From an uncultured Clostridium sp. (GTDB lineage Bacteria > Bacillota > Clostridia > TANB77 > CAG-508): a stretch of DNA of 32,900 nucleotides. The stretch is from assembly GCA_946497585.1 (NCBI GenBank), contig CAMMLF010000003.1, positions 1-32,900 on the forward strand, read 5' to 3'. A program made the translations under genes and the position numbers. Shown here one piece after another: positions 18,043 to 24,841 of the stretch. Position 1 is the stretch's first letter. Every line of letters begins with the position of its first letter. The notes beneath the pieces are model-generated. The model saw only the letters and a program-made list of their open reading frames with translations, did not search any database and was not told the DNA's origin.

Positions 18043-18399
18043 TTGTTTTTTCCCTTTCTTTTCTTCATAATACTTTTGTATATTGTTCTTTCAACTACGG
18101 CTAAAGCTTCATAATTTGATATAAATCTGCCGGTCGTTCCTGTGTCTAATGCTTGCTCGAATTTTTTTACTTGCTGATATTGTTTCTATCTCATCATCTT
18201 CAACTACTTCAAACTCTGTTTCAATATCGCACAAATATCCTGTGTGAAATTTTCCCTTTTCGCTGTATAGCCTTCCGTTTTTGTATTCTATTGTGTCTAT
18301 TATTTCATCATCATATATTACATTTATTTTGCTGTTATTTTTGATTTCTCCACTATGTATATTCTCTAGTAGTTCATTTGCTCTCATTCTTTCAAACAT
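18039..18399 (-). CDS. Unknown early protein, needs +1 shift at CGG
   Basis: The N-terminal 80 residues are acidic and beta-rich (INVIYDDEIIDTIEYKNGRLYSEKG), resembling small clostridial phage proteins of unknown role. Codon 90 is CGG (18132-18130). Unshifted, the gene stops six codons later. Skipping the C gives GGC and then RFISNYEALAVVERTIYK, ending at 18039 in an ATGA overlap with rusA. Total 119 residues. The new frame also looks protein-like for about 20 codons before the CGG (QQVKKFEQALDTGTTG), so a shift slightly earlier, for example in the A-run at 18156-18162, cannot be excluded. ATG at 18399 follows AAGGAGG. Confidence 0.6.
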
Positions 18400-18401
18400 T
18401 G

Positions 18402-18593
18402 TTATTCCTCCTTAATATAATCTTGTATTTTTTCTCCAAATTCTTCTACTAATTCTCTAACTTTTTCATTTATAAATGTTCTATTATAATTAAAATCTAC
18501 TTCAAGCGCATCTTCCTCATTCATTAAAGAGTCTATATTTACAAAAACTTCTAATTTTACTAAGCCTACTCTTGTGTCTTTTTGCTCTTTCAT
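18402..18593 (-). CDS. Unknown acidic protein, 63 residues
   Basis: Small acidic protein with MKEQKDTRVGLVKLEVFVN at the start and an amphipathic C-terminal helix (KVRELVEEFGEKIQDYIKEE). ATG at 18593 lies behind AAAGGAGTGA. It is followed after two bases by the next gene. No family is recognised. It belongs to the run of short early genes that share direction and tight spacing. Confidence 0.55.
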   Translation of the reverse strand: MKEQKDTRVGLVKLEVFVNIDSLMNEEDALEVDFNYNRTFINEKVRELVEEFGEKIQDYIKEE

Positions 18594-18603
18594 TTATATA
18601 AAT

Positions 18604-18873
18604 TCACTCCTTTACCTTCTCTGTTTCATCTGCCCAATAGTTTGAGCCATTTTTACGCATTTTTACAACAAGATTGTCTATCTTTTCATTTGTTTGTCTA
18701 TTTTCTTCTTGTAGTTGTTTAAGTTTTTGTATTATACTTGCAAAAAGCAAATAAATTGGTCTTTTTAAATTTATTATTTCTGTTGCAGTTTCTGCCTTGT
18801 TTCTATTTATTATTTTGTCCAACTCATAATCTAATGCCTTTTTTATTTTTTCTATATCCTCTTCAATTTCCAT
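18604..18873 (-). CDS. Unknown helical protein, 89 residues
   Basis: Mostly helical protein with ALDYELDKIINRNKAETATEI, a hydrophobic patch LLFASIIQKLKQLQEEN, and a heptad-like C-terminal half. ATG at 18873 follows AAAGGAGG and overlaps the end of the upstream gene by 22 bases. No enzymatic motif is seen. Possibly a coiled-coil partner of another early protein. Confidence 0.55.
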   Translation of the reverse strand: MEIEEDIEKIKKALDYELDKIINRNKAETATEIINLKRPIYLLFASIIQKLKQLQEENRQTNEKIDNLVVKMRKNGSNYWADETEKVKE

Positions 18874-19277
18874 TTTTTTGTTTCCTCCTTTACTTTATTT
18901 TGATTTACTTTATCTGTTATTATTTCTAACGTATTCCAGCTATCGTGAGTATTTATTACTCTTGGATTTATTTTTTCTAAAACTGCAATGCTTCCATTTT
19001 TCCATTGATGTAATACTATTCCTATTGTTCCACTTCTTTTATTTCTAACTGGTAATCCTACTAACTCTCTTTCTTCTTCTAGCTCTGCTATTCTTTTGTC
19101 TTTCTCTTTGATTTGTTCCTGCATTGCCGCAAATTTTATAGCATATATACTATCTTCATTATCTCCTTGCATTTTGTATTTCCTATGTAACATACAATAC
19201 ATACTGCCATAGTCTGCTCCAGAAATACAGCTTTGGTTGTTTAGACATTTATAACATTCTTCTTTTAATTCACTCAT
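18852..19277 (-). CDS. Cysteine-containing early protein with coiled coil
   Basis: A 141-residue protein. The N-terminal 30 residues hold Cys residues (CYKCLNNQSC, YCMLHRKY), suggesting metal binding. A coiled coil follows (QEQIKEKDKRIAELEEERE). The C-terminal part has beta-like segments (GTIGIVLHQWKNGSIAVLE). ATG at 19277 is seven bases after GAGGTGG and overlaps the stop of the upstream gene in an ATGA arrangement. The in-frame GTG at 19286 is part of that binding site. Function unknown; the C-terminal part resembles small DUF domains found in phage early operons. Confidence 0.55.
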   Translation of the reverse strand: MSELKEECYKCLNNQSCISGADYGSMYCMLHRKYKMQGDNEDSIYAIKFAAMQEQIKEKDKRIAELEEERELVGLPVRNKRSGTIGIVLHQWKNGSIAVLEKINPRVINTHDSWNTLEIITDKVNQNKVKEETKKWKLKRI

Positions 19278-19510
19278 TCTATCCACCTCAATTCTTGAAA
19301 TTTTTTATTTATTGCCTGTAATAATCTATAATCTATTTCTAAAGGGAATATTTCATTATTGTTTATTCTATTAGCATCAAAAGTTCTATCTTCTAAATAA
19401 AATCTTATATAGTATTCTTCTTTAACATGCTTAAATCTAACAACTCCAAATGCTTCTCCAATATCTTTATTAAAATTTAATTTTTCAAACATCTTATCCG
19501 CTTCACTCAT
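19274..19510 (-). CDS. Unknown protein, 78 residues
   Basis: Contains AFGVVRFKHVKEEYYIRFYLEDRTF, a beta-rich core, and LLQAINKKFQELRWIE at the end. ATG at 19510 lies behind GGAGGACTAG. It ends in an ATGA overlap with the next gene. No family recognised. The compact arrangement and good binding site support it. Confidence 0.55.
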   Translation of the reverse strand: MSEADKMFEKLNFNKDIGEAFGVVRFKHVKEEYYIRFYLEDRTFDANRINNNEIFPLEIDYRLLQAINKKFQELRWIE

Positions 19511-19513
19511 AAG

Positions 19514-19723
19514 CTAGTCCTCCATGTAAATTAAAAATTCTAACAATTCTTTATCATTTTCAAAATGTGCTAAATCTGTTACTATGTTAATTTTTCCATA
19601 TATATTGTATTGATTCCATTTGTAATGTTCCTTTATTAGTTCTTTTAATTTATCTGTTTCAATAGTTACATTACGTTTTTGTTCTTCTTTTTCATTCCTT
19701 TTGAAATCTATTGCATCAAACAT
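19514..19723 (-). CDS. Unknown protein, 69 residues
   Basis: Starts at ATG 19723 (MFDAIDFKRNEKEEQKR) seven bases after GGAGGAGG. The in-frame upstream ATG at 19756 has no binding site and lies inside the YopX gene. The C-terminal part is acidic (LAHFENDKELLEFLIYMED). No family recognised. It overlaps the YopX gene end by eight bases. Confidence 0.5.
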   Translation of the reverse strand: MFDAIDFKRNEKEEQKRNVTIETDKLKELIKEHYKWNQYNIYGKINIVTDLAHFENDKELLEFLIYMED

Positions 19724-20126
19724 TATAGTCCTCCTCCAACAATTCTGGGTTATCATATATATTGCCTATTACTTCTCTATCTGCTCTACCTATATCGCTT
19801 AATGGTTCATCAAAAAATAGTATTTCTTTACATTTTGTTACAAATTCAGCATATTCATCGCTATATTCAACCCATACAATAAAGGTTTTATCCATATATT
19901 TTGTTCTTACTATATCTCCCTCGTATATTTCTTTTCCGTTCTTATCTTTTAGTCCTGTGTATTGTCCTATTGTATCCTCGTCTACACTAGTTTCTTGTAA
20001 GTGTTCATTTTTTATAAAATATTGATAATCTTCGCTAAAAAAGCTTTTTATTTTATATAGATATCCATATACCCATTTTTTACCTTCAGTTGTTCCTGTC
20101 TTTCCTCTAAATTTTATCTCTCTCAT
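19716..20126 (-). CDS. YopX family protein
   Basis: A 136-residue member of the YopX family, widespread in phages of Bacillota. The start MREIKFRGK, then KKWVYGYLYK, the motif TIGQYTGLKDKNGKEIYEGDI near residue 52 and the end VIGNIYDNPELLEE are diagnostic. The biochemical role of the family is not established. It begins at ATG 20126, overlapping the shifted ASCH gene in an ATGA arrangement. Confidence 0.92.
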   Translation of the reverse strand: MREIKFRGKTGTTEGKKWVYGYLYKIKSFFSEDYQYFIKNEHLQETSVDEDTIGQYTGLKDKNGKEIYEGDIVRTKYMDKTFIVWVEYSDEYAEFVTKCKEILFFDEPLSDIGRADREVIGNIYDNPELLEEDYNV

Positions 20127-20462
20127 TTTTCTACCTCCAATATTTCAAGTACATAATACTCTTTTCCGCTTCTCTGCTCCCCATTCTTCTTTGCCTTGAC
20201 CTCTTCCTTTATATATACACTTGCATTTTATTTGTGGACTATTCTTGTTATATCCATTTCTAAAAATTACATCTAGCATTACAGTATTGTCATATAAAAT
20301 AACTGCTGTTAATTGCTGTGCAAATGTTTCTTTATCTAATACTTCTTTTACAGCATTATAAAATCTAGTTTTATAATATGGCTTTATTTCTCTATATTCT
20401 TCTTTCTTTTCTCCAGATTTAATCATGTCAAACCATTTTCGTTTAATTGGTAGTATTAGCAT
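20123..20462 (-). CDS. ASCH domain protein, needs +1 shift at CGG
   Basis: A small RNA-binding-like ASCH domain protein of 112 residues. LILPIKRKWFDMIKSGEKKEEYREIKP at the start is split here across the family's first strand and helix; KCKCIYKGRGQG follows. Codon 99 is CGG (20168-20166). Read as Arg, the tail becomes KRVLCT and stops. Skipping the C gives GGA and GKEYYVLEILEVEK, which is the expected last ASCH strand. The gene then ends in an ATGA overlap with yopX. Both the domain fit and the exact overlap support the shift. ATG at 20462 follows AAGGAGG. Confidence 0.85.
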
Positions 20463-20649
20463 TTCTTAGCCTCCTTCCACACATTGGGCAATAATTGATA
20501 TCAAATCTAGGTCTATATATTCTTTTAAATATATTAAATTTATTTTCATCTCCGTATATATCTAATATGTCTCCTGATACTATTAGAGTTGCACTTCCGC
20601 AAAAATTATTACTCTTTAATTTTTTACTTTTCTTACAATATTCACACAT
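20443..20649 (-). CDS. Zinc-ribbon protein
   Basis: A 68-residue protein with an N-terminal CEYCKK pair and a C-terminal CPMCGRRL pair, four cysteines that can form one zinc ribbon. A beta segment lies between them (ATLIVSGDILDIYG). ATG at 20649 follows AGAGGTG. It overlaps the ASCH gene start by 20 bases. Such short zinc-ribbon proteins are common in clostridial phage early regions; function unknown. Confidence 0.7.
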   Translation of the reverse strand: MCEYCKKSKKLKSNNFCGSATLIVSGDILDIYGDENKFNIFKRIYRPRFDINYCPMCGRRLRNANTTN

Positions 20650-20681
20650 ATTATTTTTTCACCTCTCACTTATCTTTCTTC

Positions 20682-20936
20682 CTACTGTTCAGAACTGTTT
20701 ACTTTGTTTTCAAAATATATCTTCCAGCACTCTTCTTCAATATCTACTTTACATCTTTTTTTACAGTCTATATTTGCTCCACAGTCCTCGTTAGGACATG
20801 TTGCCCATGTTCTAGTCACAAGAAAACTAATTATTTCGTCTATTATTTTATCTTTCTTTTCTATTTTTTTATCTGCTTTTACTAAATCAGATAAAACTTT
20901 ATCATACTGTTTTTTGTATTTTTCCTCTTCTGACAT
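20682..20936 (-). CDS. Cysteine-rich coiled-coil protein, 84 residues
   Basis: Residues 1-40 form a charged helix (SEEEKYKKQYDKVLSDLVK). Residues 46-75 contain five cysteines in CPNEDCGANIDCKKRC and EEECWK, likely a zinc site. ATG at 20936 lies behind AGAGGAG. No specific family recognised. Confidence 0.6.
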   Translation of the reverse strand: MSEEEKYKKQYDKVLSDLVKADKKIEKKDKIIDEIISFLVTRTWATCPNEDCGANIDCKKRCKVDIEEECWKIYFENKVNSSEQ

Positions 20937-20955
20937 CTATATCACTCCTCTGCTA

Positions 20956-21252
20956 TTATTTTTCTATATTAACTTCAATATCATTTAACTTTATTAAATT
21001 TTTAGTTTCTTTGCTTATTTTTTCATATTTTGCTTTGCTAATATTTATTCTTTTAGCTCCAAGCGCAATAAGTTGTTCTATTTTTTTATCTTCTGACATA
21101 TTTTTCTCCTCTTTCTTCCATTTTCTGCATTTCATCAGCATTCCTGTATATGATTTTTTTAATGTGCAAAAATATGGAAATTCTTCCTTTTCTATTCTAT
21201 ATTCGCAATTAGAACAGTTCTCGTCTATATGCAAAGTATATTCATGTTGCAT
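20956..21252 (-). CDS. Cysteine-containing early protein, 98 residues
   Basis: Starts at ATG 21252 (MQHEYTLHIDENC) behind AGAGGTG and overlaps the initiator gene end by 11 bases. A four-cysteine cluster lies in the first 45 residues (CSNCEYRI, YFCTLKK, MKCRKWK), followed by a lysine-rich helix. Extending the frame upstream to 21276 would put a CGG at codon 3. This is not needed, because the internal ATG has the ribosome binding site. Function unknown. Confidence 0.6.
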   Translation of the reverse strand: MQHEYTLHIDENCSNCEYRIEKEEFPYFCTLKKSYTGMLMKCRKWKKEEKNMSEDKKIEQLIALGAKRINISKAKYEKISKETKNLIKLNDIEVNIEK

Positions 21253-21998
21253 ATTTAAACACCTCTTCCGCTTCATATTGCAAGCTTTTAATGAAATAGT
21301 TCAACAAATCTCGTATTGTGTATGTTTCTTTTTTGCAAATATATTTTTTCGAATTGTGATATATCAGCATTAACTTTTCTCTTGTTACTCGACTTAAATA
21401 TTCTTTATAAGGACTCATGTGCAATTCCTTTATAGCCCAGTAGTATATTTGAAATTCCAAAAGTCTGTCTGATGCTTCTATGATTTCTATAGTATCATTT
21501 TTCACATATAGTCCCAGTTTTAGAAGTGTTGTTTCAATGAAATGTTTGTCTTCATTAGTCAAATTTTCAAAAGTTTCGTTGCTTTTCCCCTTATTAATAT
21601 AATTAAAGAAAGAGTTTAATTTTATTATTATGTGTTCGTCTGTCTGTTCACTTGCTTGTTTATGTGCTTGTTCGTTCGGCTGTTCTTCCGCTTGTTCAAG
21701 TGCTTGTTCATTGTACAATTTTACTATTGAATATCTCGAAGCATCATTTTGATTCTTTCCGCTTCTTATATATGATATATTCGTTGTCAATCAGTTCTTT
21801 TCTTGCTCTCTGAAGAGTAGATAAAGAAAAATTGACACACTTACTCATTATTGTATTATTTGCTACTTTAATTTCAGAAAGCCAACCGCTTTTGCGTGCA
21901 ATATTCAATAATATATTGTACATTGCTATTGCAGAAGCTGATATACGCTTGAAATCCAATGTAGAATAAAACGCATCGAGTTGTTTATCAATATCCAA
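21242..21998 (-). CDS. DnaD/replication-initiator-like protein joined by +1 shift at CGG
   Basis: A 251-residue protein probably needed for replication start. The N-terminal 80 residues are a winged helix-turn-helix (FKRISASAIAMYNILLNIAR, then VNFSLSTLQRARKELIDN, YIIYKK). An in-frame CGG at 21761-21759 follows AAG AAG; unshifted, the frame ends four codons later. Skipping the C continues as GKNQNDASRYSIVKLYNEQ, the normal continuation of such wings, then a repeat-rich linker of Glu/Gln/Ala and a helical C-terminal domain that resembles DnaD. The start is TTG at 21998, nine bases after AAAGGAG. Read separately the halves would lack a start for the second part. Confidence 0.82.
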
Positions 21999-22086
21999 TT
22001 TTTTGTTCTCCTTTCTTTTGTATTTTGCTTATATACCGTATTTCGACACATTTTCCTGTTTCATAATTAACTTCAATATGCTGCAC
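21988..22086 (-). CDS. Possible small gene with in-frame CGG (rule exception candidate)
   Basis: A frame of 32 codons from GTG 22086 (QHIEVNYETGKCVEIRYIS and onward) overlaps the stop of the Spo0A-like gene and the start of the initiator gene. GAGGA lies about 12 bases upstream. Codon 17 is CGG (22038-22036). If CGG causes a +1 shift here, translation stops at 22031-22029 after a product of 18 residues. If read as Arg, it continues to 21988. It is uncertain that this frame is used at all. Confidence 0.35.
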   Translation of the reverse strand: MQHIEVNYETGKCVEIRYISKIQKKGEQKIGY

Positions 22087-22450
22087 TTTTTAATCTGTCC
22101 TCAACTTTATCAATCAACAGTATTAAAAATGTTGAATTAGTAATTTTGTATGGAACTCCAAAGAATTTTTTTATTTTTTCTTTGTCTAAATCATCTAATA
22201 CGTATCTCATTGCTCTTTCCGATTTTGTATATGTAGATTTATGTCTTTTTGAAATGTGCTCATATACTTCTTTCATTTCATATTCTTCATAGACTGATTT
22301 TGATTTATTTATTACATACATTGCTGCTGTTATCCACATTCTGTATCCTTTGAAATTTCTTTTTGCTCCGATTTCATCAAGCGTCTTTTTTATTTCTTTT
22401 ACAATTCTTTCATCATCTGAACATTTTATTTTTGTTGTTATTTCTACCAT
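22073..22450 (-). CDS. Spo0A C-terminal-domain-like DNA-binding protein
   Basis: A 125-residue protein whose pattern follows the DNA-binding effector domain of the sporulation regulator Spo0A: ITTKIKCSDDERIVKEIKK, IGAKRNFKGYRMWITAAMY, then STYTKSERAMRYVL and a final NSTFLILLIDKVE. There is no receiver domain. It starts at ATG 22450 behind ACGGAGG. It lies in the early region just before the replication initiator. It could regulate phage promoters or compete for host Spo0A boxes; which of these is unknown. Confidence 0.7.
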   Translation of the reverse strand: MVEITTKIKCSDDERIVKEIKKTLDEIGAKRNFKGYRMWITAAMYVINKSKSVYEEYEMKEVYEHISKRHKSTYTKSERAMRYVLDDLDKEKIKKFFGVPYKITNSTFLILLIDKVEDRLKSAAY

Positions 22451-22519
22451 TTTTCCTCCGTTCTATTGATTTTTTAATTTTTTTGTGATAAAATTAAAAA
22501 ATAATAATTATTTACTAAT

Positions 22520-22852
22520 TTATTTTGAACTAGATGTGTTTCGCGATTCGTCTAGTTCTATTATTTTTTGCAAATTTTCTTTTTTCATTTTTTCAAGAAT
22601 TACATTTCTATGTTTGCTTTTTTCTTCTTCAGATATTTTTAAATTATCAATGTCTGATAGGTCATATAAGTTTCTTATTACACCTGCTAATGATGACCTG
22701 AAATTATATTTCATGATTAAATAATCTTTGTGCTCTTCAATCAAATCTGCATTACATTCTTTTAAAATTTTCATTTCTTTTTTTAGCTTTATCATTTCTG
22801 TAGATGTATTTATTTCTCTTCTTATACTTTGAATTAATAATTTTAATAACAT
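22520..22852 (-). CDS. Unknown coiled-coil protein, 110 residues
   Basis: Helical and strongly charged, with KLKKEMKILKECNADLIEEH and ISEEEKSKHRNVILEKMKKEN. ATG at 22852 follows AAAGGAG. The end contains TCG CGA AAC, an in-frame CGA read without a shift. No family is recognised. The gene upstream at 22867 has a similar composition, suggesting a pair. Confidence 0.55.
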   Translation of the reverse strand: MLLKLLIQSIRREINTSTEMIKLKKEMKILKECNADLIEEHKDYLIMKYNFRSSLAGVIRNLYDLSDIDNLKISEEEKSKHRNVILEKMKKENLQKIIELDESRNTSSSK

Positions 22853-22866
22853 ATTTTTCTCCTTTG

Positions 22867-23154
22867 CTAATATTTATTAATTTGTTTCATTACAATTGAT
22901 ATTCTTGATATTTTTTTGCTGTCACTCTCAGAAGAATCTAAAATTTCTAAAATGCTATCAAGATTATTCTGATTTTCTACTATTTGTCTTCTATATGCGT
23001 TTATTGTATCTTGTTTATCTTCTTGAAGATTTTTTAAAAGTACTATCAATTCATCTTGTACTTTAATTATTTGATTTCTTGTTGTTACTTGATTTTGTAA
23101 TATTTTTACTTCTTTTTGATGTTCTAGTTCTATAATTTGTCTATTGTAAAACAT
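22867..23154 (-). CDS. Unknown coiled-coil protein, 95 residues
   Basis: A nearly continuous coiled coil (IIELEHQKEVKILQNQVTT, VLLKNLQEDKQDTINAYRR). ATG at 23154 lies behind AAAGGAG. No domain recognised. Its direction and spacing place it in the early operon. Confidence 0.55.
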   Translation of the reverse strand: MFYNRQIIELEHQKEVKILQNQVTTRNQIIKVQDELIVLLKNLQEDKQDTINAYRRQIVENQNNLDSILEILDSSESDSKKISRISIVMKQINKY

Positions 23155-23168
23155 TTTCTTCTCCTTTC

Positions 23169-23321
23169 TTATTTAATTAATTTATTTAATATAATCTTAT
23201 AAAGATTAATTTTGAAAACTCTGTAAAATATAGCTTGTACTATAAAAGCTACTATTAAAGCAAATAATACTTCTGCTAAAACAACTCCTGTACATGCCAT
23301 AAAATCTAACAATTTAATCAT
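23169..23321 (-). CDS. Small membrane protein, 50 residues
   Basis: ATG at 23321 follows AAAGGAG. The product has one long hydrophobic helix (CTGVVLAEVLFALIVAFIV) and a basic end (NLYKIILNKLIK). This suggests a single-pass inner membrane protein. No family is recognised. Confidence 0.5.
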   Translation of the reverse strand: MIKLLDFMACTGVVLAEVLFALIVAFIVQAIFYRVFKINLYKIILNKLIK

Positions 23322-23338
23322 TTGTTTTACTCCTTTTT

Positions 23339-23452
23339 CTACTTTGTATAAATCATAGTTAAATATTCTTCTATTCTTTTAATCATTTTTGCTTTTTGTT
23401 CCTCTGTTGGAGGATTTTTTACTATTACTTTAAACTTTCTTTCCTTTTTCAT
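23339..23452 (-). CDS. Small conserved-looking early protein, 37 residues
   Basis: ATG at 23452 behind AGAGGTG. The product MKKERKFKVIVKNPPTEEQ with a C-terminal helix resembles short proteins I associate with clostridial phage early operons. It ends 18 bases before the next start. Function unknown. Confidence 0.5.
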   Translation of the reverse strand: MKKERKFKVIVKNPPTEEQKAKMIKRIEEYLTMIYTK

Positions 23453-23485
23453 TTTTAACACCTCTTTATATTCTATTTAAAGTGT

Positions 23486-23514
23486 TTGTACAATTTGCTA
23501 TTTTTTGTTATAAT
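23486..23514 (+). promoter_or_regulatory. Sigma-A promoter for the 23540 gene
   Basis: TTGTAC at 23486-23491 and TATAAT at 23509-23514 are separated by 17 bases. The expected start is about 23521. Confidence 0.75.
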
Positions 23515-23515
23515 T

Positions 23516-23531
23516 ACCTCGAAAGCGAGGT
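23516..23531 (+). promoter_or_regulatory. Hairpin covering the ribosome binding site
   Basis: ACCTCG and CGAGGT form a perfect 6-bp stem with loop AAAG. The 3' arm contains the GAGGTG that serves the ATG at 23540. Transcripts started at the promoter above would lack the 5' arm, so only read-through RNA would be closed. Confidence 0.5.
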
Positions 23532-23539
23532 GTGTTAAT

Positions 23540-24112
23540 ATGGATATTACTGATGCAATTGCTTTGTTAGCTCTTATTGTTGCTTCATATAGTGCTGTTC
23601 TATCTACATGTATAGCTATAAATGAATTTTTTAGATTAAAACTAAGTATTATAGACCCAAAGAAAACTTATATAACTTTAACTAAAACTAATAACTATAT
23701 TAATGAATACGGCGATATTGTGTATTCTTATGATAAAAATTTATATACTTTAATCATATTAGTTCGTTTAGTCAATAAATCTAAAAATCCTACAACCATA
23801 AATGATATAATCTTAAATAATAACTACATATTAGATAGCTCTTCAAAAATTAATGATTCTATACCAATTAACTTTACTTACAAATCTAATGTTCCTTATT
23901 CTTGTAATACACAAGCTCTTGATTATCCTATACTACAGCCTTTAATAACCCTAAAACCTTTGGCTACATTAGAAGGATACCTAGTTTTCAATAATGTAAA
24001 AGAACTTCCTTCCAAATTTGATATTAGAATTAATACCGTTCAAAAATCTAAAACTTTTCATTTAAAATTTAGGATTGCTAATGATTACAGAAATGAGCAT
24101 ATACAAGAATGA
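23540..24112 (+). CDS. Single-pass membrane protein, unknown (moron-like)
   Basis: A 190-residue protein on the strand opposite to its neighbours, with its own promoter. The start is ATG 23540 (MDITDAIALLALIVASYS) behind GAGGTG; further in-frame start codons upstream lie before the promoter. One N-terminal transmembrane helix is followed by a beta-rich, probably exposed or cytoplasmic domain (LYTLIILVRLVNKSKNPTTI, LKPLATLEGYLVFNN). A separate promoter and isolation inside an early operon are typical of lysogenic conversion or superinfection exclusion genes, but the role is inference. Confidence 0.7.
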   Translation: MDITDAIALLALIVASYSAVLSTCIAINEFFRLKLSIIDPKKTYITLTKTNNYINEYGDIVYSYDKNLYTLIILVRLVNKSKNPTTINDIILNNNYILDSSSKINDSIPINFTYKSNVPYSCNTQALDYPILQPLITLKPLATLEGYLVFNNVKELPSKFDIRINTVQKSKTFHLKFRIANDYRNEHIQE

Positions 24113-24263
24113 ATATAAGTATTGCCTGCAATACATTTAAAACAGATAGTATAAATATTATATTGTCTGTTTTTATCATTTCTTTCACTTCTGTCTCACT
24201 TAATTCATGTACAAATCTTCCTTTTTCATCTAATGTGTATCCAACTGGTAATTTGCTATTCAT
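24078..24263 (-). CDS. Small membrane protein, 61 residues
   Basis: ATG at 24263 follows AAGGAG. The N-terminal half is soluble (PVGYTLDEKGRFVHELSE) and the C-terminal half is one transmembrane helix (FILSVLNVLQAILIFILVY). Its end overlaps the convergent membrane-protein gene by 35 bases. No family recognised. Confidence 0.6.
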   Translation of the reverse strand: MNSKLPVGYTLDEKGRFVHELSETEVKEMIKTDNIIFILSVLNVLQAILIFILVYAHFCNH

Positions 24264-24264
24264 A

Positions 24265-24354
24265 TCAATTTACTCCTTGTGTTGTGGATAATCTTATTTC
24301 TTCCTTACTTTTTTCAATCAAATTGTTGGCTTCTTGTTCTTTTATTTCTTCCAT
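24265..24354 (-). CDS. Tiny charged protein, 29 residues
   Basis: ATG at 24354 lies behind AAAGGAGG. The product (MEEIKEQEANNLIEKS and onward) is a short helix. It ends one base before the ATG of the next gene, which argues for a real coupled gene. Confidence 0.45.
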   Translation of the reverse strand: MEEIKEQEANNLIEKSKEEIRLSTTQGVN

Positions 24355-24390
24355 TATCTCGCCTCCTTTGTTTTTTTCTATTTACTTTTA

Positions 24391-24403
24391 TCTCTTTTTG
24401 TGA
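24391..24403. promoter_or_regulatory. Candidate repressor operator O6
   Basis: TCTC-TTTTT-GTGA is a one-mismatch copy of the TCAC-N5-GTGA sites of the switch region. It lies just before the structured RNA segment, so the repressor may control it. Confidence 0.4.
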
Positions 24404-24419
24404 TATATAATTATCCATA

Positions 24420-24840
24420 TAAACCCTAGTGGGTAAATTTAATTATGAAAGGACTGATGCGTCATGACAAAAATATTGAGTTTACCCTGCTTCTTAAAAA
24501 TTAGTGTTGCTTTTCGGTGGATACTGTTAAGCTTCAGTTGGATAGCTTAAAATCTAAAATTCTAGTATGCTACGGGGTAATAATTACATATATCAGAGCC
24601 ATAACTGATTAAGTACTAGAGCTTTCATAGAAATTATAAGTGTCAGTTATAATACTTATTAAAAGAAATGAAATTGGCACGAGGTCGCGCCTCGTAAATC
24701 TAGCGTTCCAGTTTACTATTGAATATGAGGTAACCATCCTGGCAAAAAAAGGTGTATGTCAATAGTTTTAATAGTTGCAAGAGTTTAAGATATACAAATA
24801 TGGGATTATACTAATCATACTGACACTATGGTTAGTATTT
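24420..24840 (+). ncRNA. Candidate large structured RNA, no coding capacity
   Basis: About 420 bases without a plausible gene on either strand, and visibly richer in G and C than the flanking genes. Local pairing is abundant. GGGTAAA (24430-24436) can pair with TTTACCC (24479-24485). ACGAGG and CCTCGT around 24685 form a tight hairpin. A 10-bp terminator-like hairpin ends the segment. The size, isolation and phage location recall the large ornate phage RNAs (for example ROOL or GOLLD), but I cannot assign a family by eye. No tRNA T-arm is found. Confidence 0.5.
24810..24836 (+). terminator. Hairpin ending the candidate RNA
   Basis: ACTAATCATA pairs with TATGGTTAGT (10 bp, one G-T), loop CTGACAC, followed by ATTTTCTATTT. 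This supports plus-strand transcription of the preceding segment. Confidence 0.5.
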
Positions 24841-24841
24841 T

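Noticed and set aside
18150..18160. CGA as a second shifting codon
   Set aside because: A CGA in the gene before rusA could in principle shift, but CGA codons in the recombinase, the small cysteine protein and the 22520 gene are read normally.
21253..21276. In-frame CGG at codon 3 of an extended cysteine-protein gene
   Set aside because: The extension lacks a ribosome binding site. The proper start is ATG 21252, and in the overlapping initiator gene this CGG is out of frame.
21660..21720. Repeat array in the initiator gene
   Set aside because: The short repeats encode a Glu/Gln/Ala-rich linker and lack unique spacers, so this is not a CRISPR array. No array was seen elsewhere.
24440..24660. 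tRNA gene, possibly a CGG-decoding one, in the gene-free segment
   Set aside because: A D-arm-like stretch (AAGC TTCAGTTGGATA GCTT) is present, but no anticodon arm or T-arm follows.
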